DNA from: Chrysogorgia sp. JL179-B06
Taxonomy: Eukaryota; Cnidaria; Anthozoa; Scleralcyonacea; Chrysogorgiidae
Assembly (NCBI GenBank): GCA_035772405.1
Contig: JAYKKM010000250.1
Span: 2,314,501 to 2,378,500, forward strand
Length of the DNA: 64,000 nt
Reading direction: 5' to 3'
Made by a program: the position numbers and the translations under genes. The number at the start of each line of letters is the position of its first letter. Position 1 is the stretch's first letter. Positions 44,756-53,575 of the stretch are shown here, piece by piece. The notes beneath the pieces are model-generated. The model ran no database searches. It was not told where the DNA came from and saw only the letters and a program-made list of their open reading frames with translations.

Positions 44756-44901
44756 TTTTCTTTAAGATAGTGAAGATCATACTGTTTGGGTTTTGACATT
44801 TTGCTTGCGTGAGGTTTGAAGAAAACAAAATGTTTTTGATTTTATTTAGATTAATGTTTTTTAGCTTTCCAGATATTTTTAAAAAAAAATAAAATAAAAT
44901 G

Positions 44902-45059
44902 ATGCGTAAAATATATATAAAAAAAAGAAAAAACAAAAGAGGAATAAGAAACGTAGAAAAAAAATACAAAAAGGAGGTTTTGGAGCAGCGTTGGCACTGG
45001 GTATGCTTCTTCCTCAAGTGTTGGGAACGGTTTCAAATATTCTTAAAATTAACGTTTAA
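44902..45059 (+). pseudogene. Polinton small basic GG-motif protein
   Basis: A very basic stretch (KKQKRNKKRRKKIQKGG) is followed by a hydrophobic helix FGAALALGMLLPQVLGTV and ends at TAA 45057-45059, seven bases before the capsid ATG. A frame slip in an A-run separates the body from the nearest ATG (44902). Similar tiny proteins lie at 49723, 49984 and 57018. In adenoviruses and relatives such basic precursors are core or minor virion proteins cut by the viral protease after GG/GX-G motifs; that role is inferred here. Confidence 0.45.
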
Positions 45060-45065
45060 AAAAAA

Positions 45066-45653
45066 ATGAGTAAAAATATTGAAGAAATAGAAAAAAATGA
45101 CATATTATTTAGTGAACCTTTACAATTTTTTACTTCATCACCCTACAATGATACATTTACTGAATGTCGTGAAACTGAAATTATTGCGACTTCTGTCGAT
45201 AATCAATCGTCAGTATACACGTTTACAAAGCATGGGAATGCCATTGGATTAATGAAAACAAGTGATGCTAAAATAATGGCTACAGTATCAATTAGAAATG
45301 CTGCTGGACTTATAGCACCTGCAGACTCAGGGTTTGCGATGGTTACATTACCTCTTCGTACAATGTGGAAAACAAAATAATTAAAAATAAATGAAAATTT
45401 AATTACACCATCAGATAATTTTGCACATTTAGCATCATGGATACAATTTATAATGCGTGAAATACCGTTGAGATATAACGATTCTAAAGAGCTTAATTTA
45501 GCATATTTAGATACAGCTGAACATATGAGCAGTATCGTTGGTTTGCATAATGGGGCTCATGTCGTAAATGCAGGAGGGAGACAAAAAGTACTTGCATTTC
45601 AAAATCAATCACAGCATTTGATAGATGATATTGATTGTTCATTATTTGGTTAA
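45066..45653 (+). pseudogene. Polinton major capsid protein, N-terminal half
   Basis: ATG 45066 opens a frame with DILFSEPLQFFTSSPYNDTF and a beta-rich stretch (FTKHGNAIGLMKTSDAKIMA). After an in-frame stop at 45378 it continues with ASWIQFIMREIPLRYNDSK and AYLDTAEHMSSIVGLHNGA. The order and spacing match the first jelly roll of Polinton capsid proteins (F54H12.2-like family), which form the pseudo-hexameric capsomers. The frame ends at 45653 where foreign repeat DNA begins. The second half of the protein resumes at 47009; the middle (roughly 100-150 residues) is absent. Confidence 0.75.
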
Positions 45654-45682
45654 TTTTTCACGTCGTCACTACCAACTAAAGT

Positions 45683-45824
45683 CTGATTTCTCATTCAGTG
45701 GAATTTTGCGAGCGGACGGATTTTTTCTCTGTTTTCTTAGCTCATAATTAGATTCGTTTCGCTTGAGCAGTCACAGGACAAAAAAAAATCCGTCCGCTCG
45801 CAAAATTCCACTGAATGAAATCAG
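45683..45824. repeat. 142-bp MITE with 33-bp arms
   Basis: ATTCAGTGGAATTTTGCGAG followed by CGGACGGATTTTTT at 45694-45727 recurs inverted at 45782-45818. The ends match CTGATTTC/GAAATCAG. Inserted at the left edge of the capsid-splitting unit. Confidence 0.85.
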
Positions 45825-46223
45825 CCTTTAGATCAGAATTCCCCGTGCGCATCATGCCTTGTGAGGTCATTATGGATAAGACTATTACGCATTCAGTTCG
45901 CTTCAGCATGGACAAGCAATACAAGTCAAACTTTTGTAAATATCTCATTCAATTTTAGGCCAAATTCAAGTACAATTTGTTGATTTGACTTTGGCTTACA
46001 GCCATTAGTTCCACAAAATTTCGCATTTGACTGTTCGATAATTATATAGCGTTATCCTGCTGACAAGCAAACGCAAACACACACACATACACACAAATAA
46101 ACAAAGAGAGTTGAAAACATAATCTCTCGGCGGTCGTAACGAACACACGCAAACAAACCGAGGTATAAAAATAACCTCGTGGAGAGTAAAAATATTAGTT
46201 TATTGACTTCATTATTATTATAG

Positions 46224-46567
46224 TTCATTCATTTTCTTGAATATATTGATCGGCCAGTCCGTCTACATCATCAATGAAGCTTTTCTCCAGCTCTTCAACT
46301 TGGTCTTTTAATTTGGTGTTTTCCATAACCAGAGTTTCATGAACTTTGTTGTTCTCCTCAAGCTTTTTCTTGCTTGACTTTTAGGTCGTTATACATGCAA
46401 GCCAGTTCTGCTTTAATTTGGTTCAATTCGGACAGATGCTCATTTAGGACATCTACCTTCTTCATTAAGGCAATTAAGGGTTGCGGTAATCGAGTTTGTA
46501 AACCAGCTGTGTGGTAACCCAACGCCTCGGCAGCACAGTAAATGCTTCGTTGCATTTGATTTAACAT
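46224..46567 (-). pseudogene. Coiled-coil ORF between the SINE repeats
   Basis: From ATG 46567: MLNQMQRSIYCAAEALGYHT, then a long heptad-like helix (KKVDVLNEHLSELNQIKAEL). A frame break near 46380 leads to KLEENNKVHETLVMENTKLK and a natural end IQENE. Total about 115 residues, mostly coiled coil. The family is unknown; it could be ORF1 of a retroelement or a captured gene. It is foreign to the capsid gene it splits. Confidence 0.4.
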
Positions 46568-47008
46568 TTGTTCTTTAACACATTACTCACAATAACAATA
46601 AAACTGACATCGGTCTTTCAGTTATTTTTTGTTTTGTTTTTATTCTGTCAAATTCATGAAAAATGTGAAGTGTTCAAGCATACAAAATTATGCTAATTAC
46701 GCATTCAGTTTTCTTAAGCCCGAGAAAGCAAGACAAACTTTTTTAAATTTCTCATCCAATTTTCATCCAAATTGCGCCAACATTTAATCGATTTGTCCTT
46801 GGCTTATGCCCATGTTCTCTACAAATTTTCGTGCTTATATGTTAGATATTTTTTTAGTTATCCTGCTGACAGGCAGACACACACAAACAAACCGAGATGA
46901 ATACATAACCTCCTGGCAGAGGTAATAAACAAACCGAGATGAATACATAACCTCCTGGCGGAGGCAAACAAACCGAGATGAATACATAACCTCCTGGCGG
47001 AGGTAATA

Positions 47009-47671
47009 ATGGGTGCTGATCATGCTAATATGGCTATTGTTGATAGTAGAATCACCCTAGACGATTTTAAAATAAAAATTCCTGTATTTAAACCAAAAAA
47101 AAAATTATCAGATGCAATTAATACAGAAATGGTAACACATAATAAAGAAACATTATATTATACAACCAATTATCATTGTATTACTGAATCATTAGCTGCA
47201 GGACGAAATTGACATCAAGTGATCGATGTGTTTAATGGTAGCGTTCCTACACGTTTATATATTGTATTTTCCCCATTAGCAAATTGGAATGGGGCATATA
47301 CTCATAATATCTTTGATTTTACCTGGCCTAATTATGATAATGTTGAAGTTTCGGTAAATAACGCTGTTGCTGGGAGGATAGAAAATCATGCTGAGCTTAC
47401 TCAAAATTACGATCGGTATTAAATCGTGACTATTCAGAAATGCCCATGGCCTATAATGACTTTATAAACGGATATAGTGTATTAGCATTTGATTTAACAG
47501 ATAATGGAGACTCGTCTTTCAGTATTACCCATAAAACCGTCGGGAAATGTTAATGTTGATTTTCATTTTTCTCAAAATACAGTTGCGGATGCGTTAATTT
47601 TTATTGGTGAATTTCGAAATGAAGTTAAAGTAGGATTAAATACCCCTACAAGATTATTACACAGCATTTAA
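47009..47671 (+). pseudogene. Polinton major capsid protein, C-terminal half
   Basis: Successive frames read SRITLDDFKIKIPVFKPKKK, then VFNGSVPTRLYIVFSPLANW with NGAYTHNIFDFTW, then AYNDFINGYSVLAFDLTDNG, and finally NVDFHFSQNTVADALIFIGE with FRNEVKV before the stop at 47671. This is the second jelly roll: the NG.Y..NPF.F, NGY.LFAFDLT and closing F...Y.EF signatures of Polinton/adintovirus capsid proteins are all in order. Stops at 47210 and 47420 and a frameshift near 47550 show decay. Confidence 0.85.
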
Positions 47672-47699
47672 TTATCAACATTTGTAACAAAGGGATGTA

Positions 47700-49013
47700 C
47701 AAAAAATTATGAAGAAAACAAAACCAATTACAACAAAGAATAGAATAAAAAACCAAAAATAAAAAACCCAGTTATTAACAAAATACCACTAAATCGTGAA
47801 CATATTCTTGTATTTCCACCATTTTCAGTTTACGCATAAAAAAAATGAATGAAGAAAAAAATGATGATTAAAAAAAGAAGAGGAAAAAAACGACGATGAA
47901 AAAAATGATAATTCAAGAGATGATGATGATGATGAAGATGATAGTGAAAATGATAGTGATGAAATGGATTGTGAAAGTTCAATAACTTCTTCTTCATCAA
48001 GTTGCGAAGATGACTTAAAATTTTTAGAAACATTAGTTAAATTAAATAAAATAAAGAAAAAAACCTTTAAAAAACATCGTTAAAAAATATCTTAAAGCAG
48101 ATATTGATAAAAAAATACTTTATTAGATTCTCAATTAATTAATAAATTACAATACATTGCTAAAAATATTTTAAATAAAAAAATTTCTGTCCAACTTTCC
48201 AGTGATAATAAATATATTTTGAATAAGTTTGCTAAGAACAAAATAAAAGAAAAAGACTTAAAAATATTATTATCTGAGGATTTTCGTATAATCAACATAT
48301 ATAAAAAAGCATACAAATTACTTAACCAACAAATAAAAAAAATGACCAAAGTAAATAAAATGCAATTAATTATCCGAGTAAATTAAATGAAATTTTAGAT
48401 TTAATCAAAAATGATCATGAAAACAAAACATTATTAGAGGGAATTAACAACAAAAATAATTTCGAACTTATTGAAAGTAAAAATAAAATGAAAGAAGAAA
48501 TGCAAAAAGTTAATAATGATCAACGTGTCGCAGAGAGTATGGTTAGTTTTTTAAAAAGACAACAAAAGATGAAAAAAACAACTAGAAAATGAGGTTAACA
48601 ATGATGAATCACCCGAGATAAAGAAAACACTAACTGTAACAAGTGCCTAATACATAAAATAATTTCTTGAAAAGAAAAAAATTAAAGATACAGATATAAT
48701 AAAATGAAATGGTGTGGGAATAAACCATCATGATTTATTATACGATTTAATGCATAATGTCAGCAAACAAAACATGTTCAATCTTACACAACATAAGCAG
48801 ACGGTTGCTTTAAAAGAATTGAAAAAATTACCAAAAATGCCCGCATATTATATACGTAATATAAAATTTCGACAACGTTATATAAATTTGGGAAAAACAA
48901 CTTCTGGTCTTTCTGCTGCGAGTACCGAAGAATCATTTGCATCCCTCAGCACCCACATTCCTACCCCTCCTTCAACACCTTATTCAATACAAAGAAAATG
49001 GCGACGAAAAAAA
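47700..49013 (+). pseudogene. Polinton acidic/helical structural protein, degenerate
   Basis: Many short frames join into one long protein pattern between the capsid and protease genes. Order: a leader (NREHILVFPPFSVYA), a very acidic Asp/Glu/Ser run (47910-47990), a long Lys-rich helical region (LINKLQYIAKNILNKKISVQ; MKEEMQKVNNDQRVAESMV), and a C-terminal block GINHHDLLYDLMHNVSKQNM plus LKELKKLPKMPAYYIRN (48718-48860). A helical protein with this kind of C-terminal block precedes the protease in many Polintons, from memory; its function is unknown but probably structural. At least five frame breaks, mostly in A-runs. Confidence 0.55.
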
Positions 49014-49017
49014 TCAA

Positions 49018-49426
49018 AAATGATGAATTTACATTGTTTTTTAACCCAATTTTTATTTACGAACGAGATTAATAAAATTGCAAAAATAAATAAGTTTTTA
49101 AATAAATATTATTTGGGTACATTTCCTGCAAATATTTTTCCTAAAAAATTTTATCCCTCTTGTTGGATTTGGAATACGGATGAAGCAGATCAAAGCGGTC
49201 AACATTGGGTTGCTATATGGCTGGATAAAGAAAAAAATATGTATTTTTTTAATAGTTTTGCTAAAGATGTATCGTTTTATAAACGTGAATATTGGTATGA
49301 TTATAGTGTAAAAAAGGACTAAAATTTCAATATATTCAAAGTAAACAATTGCAATCCAAAAATACTACCGTGTGTGGAAATTGGAGTTTATTATATTTAT
49401 ACAATAAATGTTCAAAAAATATTTAA
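49018..49426 (+). pseudogene. Polinton adenain-like cysteine protease
   Basis: The frame has YYLGTFPANIFPK (the usual GTFPAD..P entry motif), then SGQHWVAIWLDKEKNMYFFN with the catalytic His and the following acidic residue. After a frame break at about 49318 comes TTVCGNWSLLYLYNKC with the catalytic Cys. This His-Asp/Glu-Cys order is that of adenovirus-type (C5/Ulp1-like) proteases, which mature capsid and core precursors. Stop at 49426. The frame is fused upstream to the C-terminus of the preceding structural protein, so the true start (49018 or nearer 49050) is uncertain. Confidence 0.8.
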
Positions 49427-49722
49427 AAATGAGCGTATTAAAATAAAAAATTATATTAAATTATAAAAAAAATTAGAAACAATTTTAGGTAGTGTACTAG
49501 TTAGAATATATAATAAAAAATGTAAAAAAAAACTTAAGAGTAATAACAATCAGTCATGTTGTAGTTTTAATAATGCCAATTTTTAATTAAAAAACAAAAA
49601 TTAACTTATTTACAGTGTTTATACTTTTTCCGTGTTTTACCAGAGACATGATATAGTTTTTATTAATGTATTTGAATAAAACTTTTATTAAAAAAGTTAC
49701 AGCGTTTATTTATTGTTTTTTT
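49427..49722. other. AT-rich spacer between convergent gene blocks
   Basis: Lies between the plus-strand protease and the minus-strand small proteins. Probably shared 3' untranslated sequence; AATAAA-like signals are frequent but not diagnostic in such AT-rich DNA. Confidence 0.35.
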
Positions 49723-49883
49723 TCATAATGGTTTTAATCCTTTCTGTTTTCGGTATCTTCTAAATGCCGATGAATTTTTTATTGCATTAAATATCGAAAG
49801 TCCGAAGAACCCTCCTGTTTGTTTTATTTTTATTTTTTTCTAAGGGTAATAACACTCCTTCTTCCATATCTTTTTCTTACCAT
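49723..49883 (-). pseudogene. Polinton small basic GG-motif protein
   Basis: ATG 49883 opens MVRKRYGRRSVITLRKK. A slip in an A-run then gives KQTGGFFGLSIFNAIKNSSA and FRRYRKQKGLKPL before TGA at 49723. Same plan as its neighbour at 49984: basic head, GG, hydrophobic stretch. Probably a virion core or minor capsid precursor; role inferred from plan and from the linked protease. Confidence 0.5.
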
Positions 49884-49983
49884 GTTTTTAAAAAAATATA
49901 GTTAAAAATATAGTTGACGTGCTTTTATATTTTTAGGACAGGGAATATAGGGCACTGTGAGCAAAAAAAAACCGTTTTTCTTT

Positions 49984-50121
49984 TCATTTTCTTTTTTTAA
50001 TACCTAATCCAAATTGACTTGCAACTATTTGTCCAAAAGGTCCTAAAAAATTTAGAAAACTACCACCTTTTTTTTTTCTAAGGATAATCCCCCTCCTGCT
50101 TCTATATCTTCTTCTTGCCAT
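49984..50121 (-). CDS. Polinton small basic GG-motif protein, intact 45 aa
   Basis: An uninterrupted frame from ATG 50121 to TGA 49984: MARRRYRSRRGIILRKKKGG, then SFLNFLGPFGQIVASQFGLG and a basic tail. A basic head, double glycine and a hydrophobic helix are typical of small virion proteins in Polintons and adintoviruses. It is the only one of the four GG-motif genes here with no frame break. It lies 120 bases downstream of the ATPase stop on the same strand. Confidence 0.6.
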   Translation of the reverse strand: MARRRYRSRRGIILRKKKGGSFLNFLGPFGQIVASQFGLGIKKRK

Positions 50122-50243
50122 GTTTAAAAAAAAAACTCATACACTATATATACACCCCATACTATATATACTTTTTAAAAAACGATTTTCAACAACTCTT
50201 TATTTTTTGAAAAAAACATTTTTATTTTTATTTTTACATTTAT

Positions 50244-50788
50244 TTACAAATCATAGATTATCGTTGATTCATGTGGAAATACATTGGTTCTAATTCTACA
50301 ATTTTCATACCCTTTTCTACAATTATCAAAAACCAGATAGCCATAGGGTTTATCATTAATTTCACTTAATACTTTATTAAATCTATTTCTATTAATTTTT
50401 TTATTATTACATATCGTATACATATTATAATCACTTAAATTTTTAAACATAACATAATATTGACTATTGACACGTAAATTTCGCAATTTAGCATATGTTA
50501 AATTTTGACATGTAAAAATAACACTAATATTACGATGATGGACATCTTGAGTTGCAATATTATCTATTCTTTCAAGATTTTCTTTTGATGATGTTGCAAC
50601 TAACATGAGATCATCTAATATTATTAAAGTATTTTCACGGGTATTCGTTTGTATATCGGTAATGCGGGGAATACCCTTTTGACAATCGATAAATTCAACA
50701 ATAATATCTGTTTTTTCCGCAAGAACTTTTTCCATTTCAGCGTACAGAGGTTGATAAATTGAATATAAATAAACAATTTTAACAATTG
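50244..50788 (-). pseudogene. Polinton packaging ATPase (FtsK/HerA type), C-terminal part
   Basis: The frame reads, from 50787 down, IVYLYSIYQPLYAEM (the conserved segment shortly after Walker A), then NTLIILDDLMLVA (Walker B, DD), then HHRNISVIFTCQNLTYAKLR (sensor region with the conserved polar Q/N), and ends KGYENCRIRTNVFPHES. These are the landmarks of the Polinton genome-packaging ATPase. Walker A and everything upstream are missing, because the BEL element's LTR begins exactly at 50789. Confidence 0.8.
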
Positions 50789-51044
50789 TGTCGGAGACTG
50801 TCGTATATTATTAGTAATAAGATTAGTGTATTGGGGGTGTGGTGTTGTTTAGGTTTTAAATGTCAAGTGTGACGTGTTTTGTAATCCGAGTACTAAACTT
50901 TTGAGATAAGAAACTTTGCGAGAGCGAGAGAGTTGTTGTTCTTTGTGCGTCGAACCGTGAACGAGAGAGATAGTGAGTGATTATAATAAACAGCGATAAA
51001 CGTGATTTTTAGTGTTCTTCAATTCCTGGGAGGCGGAATATTCA
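50789..51044 (+). repeat. BEL/Pao 5' LTR (element 2)
   Basis: TG at 50789 and a CA at 51043-51044 bracket non-coding sequence that includes GAGAGCGAGAGAG and a possible TATA-poor promoter. The right end is uncertain by several bases because seven bases separate this CA from the primer-binding site. Only one LTR is present. Confidence 0.6.
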
Positions 51045-51051
51045 CTAAACG

Positions 51052-51067
51052 TGGCACCTCCGACGGG
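51052..51067 (+). other. Retrotransposon primer-binding site
   Basis: TGGCACCTCCGACGGG, identical to the site at 8807-8822 of element 1, which shows both elements use the same tRNA primer class. Confidence 0.75.
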
Positions 51068-51078
51068 ATAGAATCAAT

Positions 51079-53094
51079 ATGGATTTAAAAACGGCTGAAA
51101 CTACGCTCGAAACGAAGCTTACGCTGCTTCAGATCACCATCAAGAGAACCGATGCGACACTTCAAGCTGGACAACCTGATGCCATCGAGAGGCACAGAAA
51201 AGCCCTAAGAGCGGTCGTTGCAGAGGCAGACCAATGGCGAAGAGCAGTAGTAGAGCAAAAAATCATTGCTAAACAAGACCTGGACGAAATCAGCGCGTGG
51301 AACACCGAAGTCGAAGCGAAGTTTATCGAGGTAGACAACGAGGTAAAACGCCTGAAAAAGTGGCTCGACGATCGAGATAGCGACCATGAGACGAGAGAAC
51401 GCGAGAAACAAATGAAACACGAGACAAAGTTGCACGAGACAAGAATGAAGTTTCAAACGGAACTCCAGATGGCAAAAGCGCAAAACGTTGCGCAAGAAGA
51501 AAATAAAGCGACATCAACGAGCAAATCTACCATGGGCATTCAAGCAAGACTACCAAAGTTAGTGATTACCAAGTTTGATGGTACATACATGGACTGGCCG
51601 AGGTTTTGGGGACAGTTCGAAGAAACGATCGACAAAACCGGCATCGCAAACATCACGAAGTTCGCTTACCTGCGTGAGTTGCTTAGCAGCAAAGTGAAGA
51701 AAACCGTGGAAGCCTTGCCCTTCAACGCCGAGGGTTATAACAGGGCGAAAAGCATTCTAAAGAGCACATACGGCAAAGAATCCGAAGTTATCAGAGCGTA
51801 TGTTCAAGAAATTATGGAGTTACCGCACATTTCCAACGCCAACCCGAAGAAAATACGCGAGTTTAGTGACAAACTCATGTACTGTGTCCAGTCGCTCCAA
51901 ACAATGAACAAATTGCAACAAGTTGAGGGAAATGTCGCTATGACACTCGACAAACTACCAGCCATTCGGGGAGATCTCGTTCGCACCGATCCGGACTGGG
52001 AGAGTTGGGGATTCAACGAATTAGCAGAAGCGCTGCGTCAGTGGACCAGAAGAAATCCCATCGACAACAAAGCGACAGAAGAGCCAGAAAATAAGCGCCG
52101 CGACCGTTCCAATAAAGTCTACCAAACGCGCCAAGATTACAAACACAAGGGATGTGTTTATTGCGATGACGTCAACCACAAAGCCGTGGGTTGCACGAAA
52201 GTGACGTTGGCGAATGACAGGAAACAGATCCTCGCAAAGCGACGCCTGTGTTTCAATTGTACCGGTGCTTCACATCGAGCTTCTGATTGTCCAAGCAAAA
52301 CCCAGTGCTTAACCTGCGAGAGACGACATCACACGTCCATTTGCGACCGAGCCAACGGACAAGAAGAACCATCTGACAAGCTTATGACGGCAAACGAAAG
52401 TGGCGAGAGATTATTTCCAGTGGTGGTGGTGAAGGTCAACGGGATTACCGTGAGAGCGTTGATAGATTCTGGCGCCGGGAGTTCTTACGCCTCAGCCAAG
52501 TTAATCGAATTATTGCGTTTGAAACCACACGATACCAAGACTAAACGTGTTGACATGTTAATGGGTTCATGTGTGAAACGTTTTGAGACTTATAAGACGG
52601 TGATAACATCTGTTCATGACGAGTACCAGATGGATGTAATGTTGACAAAAGTTAACAAAGGCGAACTATTAGCGATAGACAATCCTAATTACGAAGCCAT
52701 AATTGCGCGCTATCCGCATCTCAATGGAGTGGAAATCAACGACCAGGTGCTTAGTGGGGGAGAATACGCACGAATAAAAACGGAAACCAAGCCTCACGTT
52801 GGAAAAGAAGGCGAACCGGTCGCTGAATACACCAAGCTGGGTTGGTTTATAATGTCGCCGGGGGAGGAATTCGACAAGAATACCATGTTGCTAACCCAGA
52901 CAAGCCAGACCGATTACGAGGATCTCTGTCGCCTAGATGTCCTTGGTTTAGCCGACGCTCCATCACACGACCAAGAGACCGTGTACTCCGAATTCAAGGA
53001 ACAGCTGACGAGGGACCGTGAAGGGTGGTACAAGACTGGCTTACCTTGGCGGGGAAATTGCCCAACAACGAGAAAGGGAGCTTGCGTCGATTGA
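51079..53094 (+). CDS. BEL/Pao Gag-protease polyprotein
   Basis: 671 residues without a stop. Residues 1-150 are charged coiled coil. DUF1759 gag domain about 155-320 (KFDGTYMDWPRFWGQFEETI; AYLRELLSSKVKK; EFSDKLMYCVQSLQTMNK). Three Cys-rich knuckles about 365-430 (CVYCDDVNHKAVGC; LCFNCTGASHRASDC; CLTCERRHHTSIC) for RNA binding. A retropepsin-like DUF1758 protease about 445-530 with ALIDSGAGSSYAS (catalytic DSGAG). Then the linker to RT with GEPVAEYTKLGWFIMSPG. The frame leaves the coding path at about 53040, where a small deletion shifts the downstream RT frame. Its intactness over 2 kb points to a relatively recent insertion. Confidence 0.9.
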   Translation: MDLKTAETTLETKLTLLQITIKRTDATLQAGQPDAIERHRKALRAVVAEADQWRRAVVEQKIIAKQDLDEISAWNTEVEAKFIEVDNEVKRLKKWLDDRDSDHETREREKQMKHETKLHETRMKFQTELQMAKAQNVAQEENKATSTSKSTMGIQARLPKLVITKFDGTYMDWPRFWGQFEETIDKTGIANITKFAYLRELLSSKVKKTVEALPFNAEGYNRAKSILKSTYGKESEVIRAYVQEIMELPHISNANPKKIREFSDKLMYCVQSLQTMNKLQQVEGNVAMTLDKLPAIRGDLVRTDPDWESWGFNELAEALRQWTRRNPIDNKATEEPENKRRDRSNKVYQTRQDYKHKGCVYCDDVNHKAVGCTKVTLANDRKQILAKRRLCFNCTGASHRASDCPSKTQCLTCERRHHTSICDRANGQEEPSDKLMTANESGERLFPVVVVKVNGITVRALIDSGAGSSYASAKLIELLRLKPHDTKTKRVDMLMGSCVKRFETYKTVITSVHDEYQMDVMLTKVNKGELLAIDNPNYEAIIARYPHLNGVEINDQVLSGGEYARIKTETKPHVGKEGEPVAEYTKLGWFIMSPGEEFDKNTMLLTQTSQTDYEDLCRLDVLGLADAPSHDQETVYSEFKEQLTRDREGWYKTGLPWRGNCPTTRKGACVD

Positions 53095-53575
53095 GTAGCC
53101 TCACAAAGAAGCTACACCGAGATGGTCTCGCTACTGAATACGATGCCATCATCCAAGACCAACTCAAGGAGGGGATAGTAGAACAAGCGCCATCTGTCCC
53201 TACCACACCAGAATTTTATATTCCACATAAAGCTGTGGTGAAAGAGACGGCAGAGAGTACGAAAACGAGGATCGTGTACGATGCTTCTGCACGAGCCAGT
53301 CCCGATGCACCGTCGCTGAACGAGTGTTTGAATCCTGGACCATCACTCCAAAACAAGCTGTGGGACGTCTTGATCCAACAACGAGCCCACGCAGTCGTGG
53401 TCACTGGAGATATACGAAAGGGATCCGAGAAAGTGAACGCGATGCCCTCCGTTTCCATTGGCAGAGAGAAGAACATGGTGTTGTCGACACACTACGATTC
53501 ACGAGAGCACTGTTCGGGCTAGTCTCTTCGCCTTTTCTTCTTGGGGGAGTACTTGAATGCCATCTCGACGCCTTA
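53025..53575 (+). pseudogene. BEL/Pao reverse transcriptase, N-terminal fragment
   Basis: In the shifted frame: LPNNEKGSLRRLSSLTKKL, then YDAIIQDQLKEGIVEQAP, FYIPHKAVVKE and TKTRIVYDASARASPDAPSL (fingers), and VVVTGDIRKG at motif A. A second small deletion there removes the usual AFLQ and shifts frame to RESERDALRFHW and TRALFGLVSSPFLLGGVLE. The sequence stops before the YVDD motif. The family would copy the element's RNA; this copy cannot. Confidence 0.8.

Larger units (their letters stand above)
45654..47008. mobile_element. SINE-rich insertion splitting the capsid gene
   Basis: Two direct copies of a 330-bp repeat (about 45835-46195 and 46690-46900) flank a minus-strand coiled-coil ORF. 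Both copies share TTACGCATTCAGTT, a CTTGGCTTA patch and GTTATCCTGCTGACA, followed by CACACAAACAAA tails. The second copy ends in three tandem units of about 40 bases (AACAAACCGAGATGAATACA plus a CCTCCTGGCGGAGG hairpin) at 46882-47007. I associate this GGCGGAGGTAAT tail with widespread invertebrate SINE-like repeats. A separate small MITE (45683-45824) is nested at the left. Confidence 0.65.
50789..53575 (+). mobile_element. BEL/Pao LTR retrotransposon (element 2), 3'-truncated
   Basis: Order: LTR from TGTCGGAGAC at 50789 to about 51044, primer-binding site 51052-51067, gag-protease, then part of reverse transcriptase. The element ends abruptly at about 53575 inside the RT palm, where Polinton polymerase sequence begins. 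RNase H, integrase and the 3' LTR are missing. It interrupts the packaging ATPase gene on its left side. Confidence 0.85.

Noticed and set aside
44736..45017. Minus-strand 93-aa ORF with a hydrophobic stretch
   Set aside because: It is antisense to the small GG-motif frame and A-rich sequence; the hydrophobic part is only the complement of Lys codons.
47830..48349. Minus-strand His/Phe-rich ORFs
   Set aside because: Complement of the acidic and Lys-rich Polinton protein; not independent genes.
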